Source: Anoplopoma fimbria (Eukaryota; Chordata; Actinopteri; Perciformes; Anoplopomatidae). From it: a DNA stretch of 64,000 bases. This document shows positions 60,101 through 64,000 of the stretch, piece by piece; position 1 is the stretch's first letter; every line of letters begins with the position of its first letter. The notes beneath the pieces are model-generated. The model was not told where the DNA came from. It worked only from the letters and a program-made list of their open reading frames with translations, and did not search any database. The position numbers and the translations under genes were made by a program. The stretch covers positions 4,587,236-4,651,235 of the forward strand of contig NC_072450.1 in the NCBI RefSeq assembly GCF_027596085.1, in the 5' to 3' direction.

Positions 60101-60544
60101 TTCTGCCTCACCTCAGGAGAACATATAGCTGCTAGTGAGACTAAATGCTGTTCCTGTGTGACTGCTGGAGTGTGTGTGGACTGGATGTTGTTAGGATTTT
60201 ATCAATACTATTTCTCTAATCAATACTCTTTATCCGTTCGGCTCTTTATCGATGCTCTTATTGAATCTTTTTCATTATTAAATAATTGCTTTTTAATATA
60301 TTGCTTAAAAAAAAGAGTAATTGCATTATTGGATTAGACTTTATTTAAACTAACAAAATGTTGTTTATAGTACAGCAACAATAATATACAATATGGGCTG
60401 CAGACAGAGCAGAATCTCTACATGTTTACGTTTGAATGCTTGTTAAACAGATGTATTGATAAAGTGTCTGCTTTTTACTTTATGGTTTTATTGCACTTAC
60501 AGTAACGGCAAGTGTAGCTGTTTTGGTTATCTTCACTTCACCGT

Positions 60545-60592
<48 letters not shown>

Positions 60593-63086
60593 TGTGTGGT
60601 GGGTAGAGGAGCTCAGCCCCGACACAGAGTGCAGAGGAGATTCTGCAGTGTGATAACGTTAAAAGAACCCAGATAAAAGAACCAATAAGGGACATCTGTG
60701 GTCGATTTCTAGTAAAAGTGTACTTTATTTTTGCATCTCTGCAATCTAGGTTTAACCTGAATTCTGTGTCTGTATCTGGTAAATGTTTACTCCATGCTAA
60801 CCAATTCATTTTATATTGTGTGTGTGTGTGTGTGTGAATCTGACAGCCGTGGCCGCAGAGTCAGGACCCGCAGAACCGAGAGGTGCGTCAGCAGCGGTTC
60901 GCCCACTTCACCGAGCTCGCCATCATGTCGGTCCAGGAGATCGTGGACTTCGCGAAGCAGCTTCCTGGTTTCCTGGAGCTCACCAGGGAGGACCAGATAG
61001 CGCTGCTGAAGACGTCAACCATTGAGGTTTGTCATTACTTAGAATTCTACATGTTTCTTATAGCTGCTTCAAGTTTGAAATGATTGTTGTCAACACTTTC
61101 TTAAATATGTTCGTTAATTAAATACAGGAATTTAAACAATACACTGATGTAAAAATATGTTTGTATGGTCTTAATTTGCAGTTTTAGCATGCATTATGCA
61201 AAATAAGTTTGTTAAACATTTAGTAATCGATAGCACTGATGGACATTCTGCTCCTCACTGATGTTGTTTTGACAGCTTACCTGCTTCCTGCATGAGTTTG
61301 ACAACCACATCCGTTTGTCTTATTTTGTCTGCGTATTAATATTCCACTCACCGTGACGTCTCTTGTCTTCCTCAGATTATGCTGCTCGAGACATCTCGTC
61401 GGTACAACCCTGCTATTGATAGCATCACGTTCCTGAAGGATTTCAGCTATAATAAGGAGGATTTCGCCAAAGCAGGTGCTTTTACTTGTTTCTGCCTGTC
61501 ACATGTTTATGGGATATGAATATCTGGTATCACTGAAGCTGCATGCTGTTAAAAAAAAAAAGAGTATGAGCAGATTTAACCAGGTTGAGCATGTTTAGTC
61601 TTTAAAGGTTTGTTTTTCACTATCTGTAAATAGTCTTTTATTTTCTTATCCATAATAAATACAACATATGAAACTGATAAACACTGTGCGTAGTTTTAGC
61701 AATAGGATATGTTTACTATAGAAAAAGAAACACACTTCCTTCTTTTAAAGTTCTCCGTGTCCCTCTCTCACCTCTCACCTCCTCAGGGCTTCAGTTTGAG
61801 TTCATCAACCCCATCTTTGAGTTCTCTAAAGGAATGAACGACCTGCATCTGGACGAGGCAGAATACGCCCTGCTCATCGCCATCAACATCTTCTCCGCAG
61901 GTCAGAATCCATTCTAAACTTTTTAAGGATTGTTTACGGTTTCATTTTTCTGTAAGCATGAATCAAATTGAACCCAAACAGTCTGTAATAAAAGTGTCTG
62001 TCTGTTAAAACCCTGTTCAGATCGGCCAAACGTGCAGGATCACGACCTGGTGGAGCGGCTGCAGCAGCCCTACGTGGACGCGCTTCGCTCTTACATCATG
62101 ATAAAGAGACCAAATGTAAGTTTACGTAACCTCTCGTCTCGTGACCGCCGTCATGTTGAAAGGCACATTGGGTCAGGGCCGAGGTTACTGGAGGGGGGCG
62201 GGGCTTAAAGCTTAACAAGAGCAGTTTGTTTGCGACATAAAAAAAGTCTGTTTGGAGAAACGGTTATATTGTAATGAAGCTACTAAATGTAAGGGACTTT
62301 GGGCCTCGTGTCCACATCGAGTCTTTTTCAGAACGCCAGCATCTTTTTTTCCAATAGTTCCCAATAAGTACACAGCGTGAATCTCAGAACTTTTCAATAA
62401 CGTGTAGTCACTTTTAGGAGAAGCTTGTTTTTAACGTGTCTGTCTAACCTGAACTTTATGTTTCGATCATAACAAAGACTGAAACGCTCATTTGCTGGTG
62501 AGTTGTGCTTTTATCCCCGTACGGCTTGTGTCGCAGATGACAAACTCATCCAGACAAAGTATGAAGAAGACCTCCTCCGTTTGATGCTCATGGTGAAGAA
62601 ACAATGTACAACAAATAGATAGTAGCCCAAATAGATGATACAAAGCAAAGGCCAATGCTAGTCTACCTTACAAGGATTGTTAGTGTTAATATGTTATTAT
62701 GATATTTTTGTATTGTGAAACCAAACCGCATTTTGGACGCTTTTCTGCCAGAAAAAGCCGTCGTGTGGACACAGGCCCTTGAATACTTTGTTTCTTTCGC
62801 ACATCAACTTCAAACGGAGCTACGGTTCATTATAAATCATTCCTGCAGACATGTTGCAGAGGTGATCATAGGGCCAAATGTCTCCGCCACTCTCCTAGAA
62901 GTCTTTTTGTATTTTTTTTATAAATGTGTGTTCCCTCAGGATCATCTGATGTTTCCCCGCATGCTGATGAAGCTGGTGAGCCTCCGCACGCTGAGCAGCG
63001 TCCACTCAGAGCAGGTCTTTGCCCTCCGCCTCCAGGACAAGAAGCTCCCCCCGCTGCTCTCTGAAATCTGGGACGTCAACGAGTGA
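57099..63086 (+). CDS. nr1h3: Liver X receptor alpha (nr1h3)
   Basis: Ligand-activated nuclear receptor for oxysterols; binds DNA with RXR and controls cholesterol and lipid genes. Nine coding exons: 57099-57141, 57468-57710, 59080-59346, 59454-59659, 60847-61026, 61376-61475, 61787-61900, 62021-62115 and 62940-63086. All have GT/AG ends and agreeing phases, giving 1395 bases and 464 residues (human about 447). The N-terminal AF-1 region is 1-112. Two C4 zinc fingers lie at 116-176 with P-box CEGCKG at 133-138. The hinge with RRKKMKK follows, then the ligand-binding domain from about 250 to the end. His438 and Trp460 keep the 22-residue spacing of the LXR His-Trp activation switch, and the AF-2 helix reads PLLSEIWDV. 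An ATG at 57099 followed by [13 protein letters not shown] is taken as the start; a short overlapping upstream ORF precedes it. The exon at 60847 has a (TG)10 tract instead of a normal polypyrimidine tract. Confidence 0.97.
57711..59079. other. nr1h3: nr1h3 intron between AF-1 and DNA-binding exons
   Basis: Intronic; short A-runs and no recognised gene. Confidence 0.6.
60547..60600. repeat. (GT)n microsatellite in nr1h3 intron
   Basis: About 54 bases of GTGC/GT then (GT)n interrupted once by 'ggtg'. It lies about 250 bases before the exon at 60847. Confidence 0.9.
60817..60846 (+). promoter_or_regulatory. nr1h3: (TG)10 tract at the 3' splice site of an nr1h3 exon
   Basis: Ten perfect TG units (60817-60836) end ten bases before the exon. 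The acceptor reads 'aatctgacag' with no polypyrimidine run. UG repeats at this position are known, from CFTR exon 9, to lower exon inclusion through TDP-43. Confidence 0.7.
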
Positions 63087-63427
63087 CTGCGGACCCCCGA
63101 TGTCACAAACAAACACTTTCTTTGAAGCCCGAGACGGACACGGCATCCAGCAGGGGACACTGACTCCTCCCTGCCCGTGTGCTCAGGAGACGGTTAGAGC
63201 AGTGAGATTGTTTTGGTTTTTTTCTCTCGTGGTGGTGGTAGGAGGAGGATGAGGAGGAGGATGAGGAGGATGAGGCGGATGAGGCAGCACCGTCACCCCT
63301 TTGCTCTCAAACAGACTGCTAAATGTTTTGTTGTGTTCACGAGGAGAAACATGAACACCTTAGTTGTCTTTGAGCCTTTTTCGTTGTTCTTACTTTTGAG
63401 TAGATGCTGACATGATTATGGCGAATT

Positions 63428-63433
63428 ATTAAA
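63428..63433 (+). promoter_or_regulatory. nr1h3: Candidate nr1h3 poly(A) signal
   Basis: ATTAAA variant about 340 bases past the stop. No AATAAA was seen between the stop and the end of the window, so the 3' UTR may also run beyond it. Confidence 0.3.
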
Positions 63434-63659
63434 AACCAGCATGAGGCTCTTTAGCCAGTTTTTCTTTGATTTTCATACGTCTTGAAAAGTCGATTTCTAG
63501 AGCAGTTCTATACGCGTCCTCTTAACGTTTATAATCTGAGCTCCAACGTCAGGATCAAAGCTGCACATTCGGTTGAAATAGTGAGGTGTGTTTTTTGTTC
63601 GGTTTTTTTTTTTGCAGTCGTGCAATAGGTGGAGATGGATGCAGAGTTACGTATGAGCA

Positions 63660-63714
<55 letters not shown>

Positions 63715-64000
63715 TGCTGTTCACTTTATTGATGTTGGGGTAAAGCGGTAGGCCATCTGGTTGGTATTGTGCATTGTGATATGGCAACAAATAGCCTGTG
63801 TTCCTGTTAGGAGTAGGTGCAGAAATGAAAAAGGTTGGTGTAGTCGCTCAGGTAAAGTAATGTGAAGTAGACCTCGGGGAGTTAGAGGCTTCTTTAATAC
63901 CTATAAGAATACTTTGAGTTTTTCTTCCCACTTCATAAGAGGCCCTTTTGGTCATTTCTAGACGCCAGTTAACTTTCATGTAAAGTGTATATTTATTTTC
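63434..64000. repeat. nr1h3 downstream region with (AC)n
   Basis: (AC)n occupies 63661-63712; the rest is unrecognised 3' UTR or intergenic sequence. Confidence 0.6.

Overview
The window is vertebrate nuclear DNA and almost certainly comes from a percomorph teleost. Four lines of evidence support this: intron-containing genes with GT/AG splice sites, a fish-type FSH beta subunit, abundant microsatellites, and many copies of short interspersed repeats that I recognise from percomorph genomes. No bacterial, viral or organellar gene content was seen.

Layout. 1-21 kb is gene-poor. It holds a GA-rich minisatellite (2.3-2.9 kb), a (GT)n/palindrome/(CA)n hairpin-like structure (5.7-5.9 kb), old interspersed repeats, and a 3.0-kb inverted-repeat element (10.4-13.5 kb). 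That element carries an apparently intact six-exon gene for a 193-residue protein with a CIDE-N/ubiquitin-like segment. The intronless kcna4 gene (Kv1.4 potassium channel) lies at 21378-23285 on the minus strand. About 2.6 kb of extreme simple sequence sits upstream of it: (GA)n, (GGA)n and (TCC)n. 26-34.5 kb is repeat-strewn intergenic DNA. fshb (FSH beta) occupies 34.6-36.2 kb on the plus strand. 36.2-45 kb is intergenic with nested repeats. A minus-strand gene at 45235-50088 joins an N-terminal THAP zinc finger, an RGG segment and a C-terminal ARL14EP-type cysteine-rich domain. nr1h3 (LXR alpha) occupies 57099-63086 on the plus strand in nine coding exons, with a likely non-coding first exon and GC-rich promoter near 52 kb.

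The genes are not an operon-like unit. They encode a voltage-gated channel, a pituitary gonadotropin subunit, a putative DNA-binding/effector protein and a sterol-sensing nuclear receptor. The kcna4-fshb-arl14ep neighbourhood matches what I recall of human 11p14, so it is probably ancient synteny. Between arl14ep and nr1h3, a short Tc1/mariner-like inverted-repeat element has been amplified from its terminus into a tandem array of about 95-bp units with a strictly alternating two-unit (about 190 bp) higher-order structure. A decayed relative of this array lies on the other side of arl14ep exon 1.

The most notable items are the element-borne six-exon gene, the THAP-ARL14EP fusion, the alternating satellite at the arl14ep promoter, a (TG)10 acceptor before an in-frame-skippable nr1h3 ligand-binding exon, and an FSH beta with 14 cysteines. 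Gene models were built by reading splice sites and phases directly. Family assignments and comparisons with other species are from memory and were not searched.
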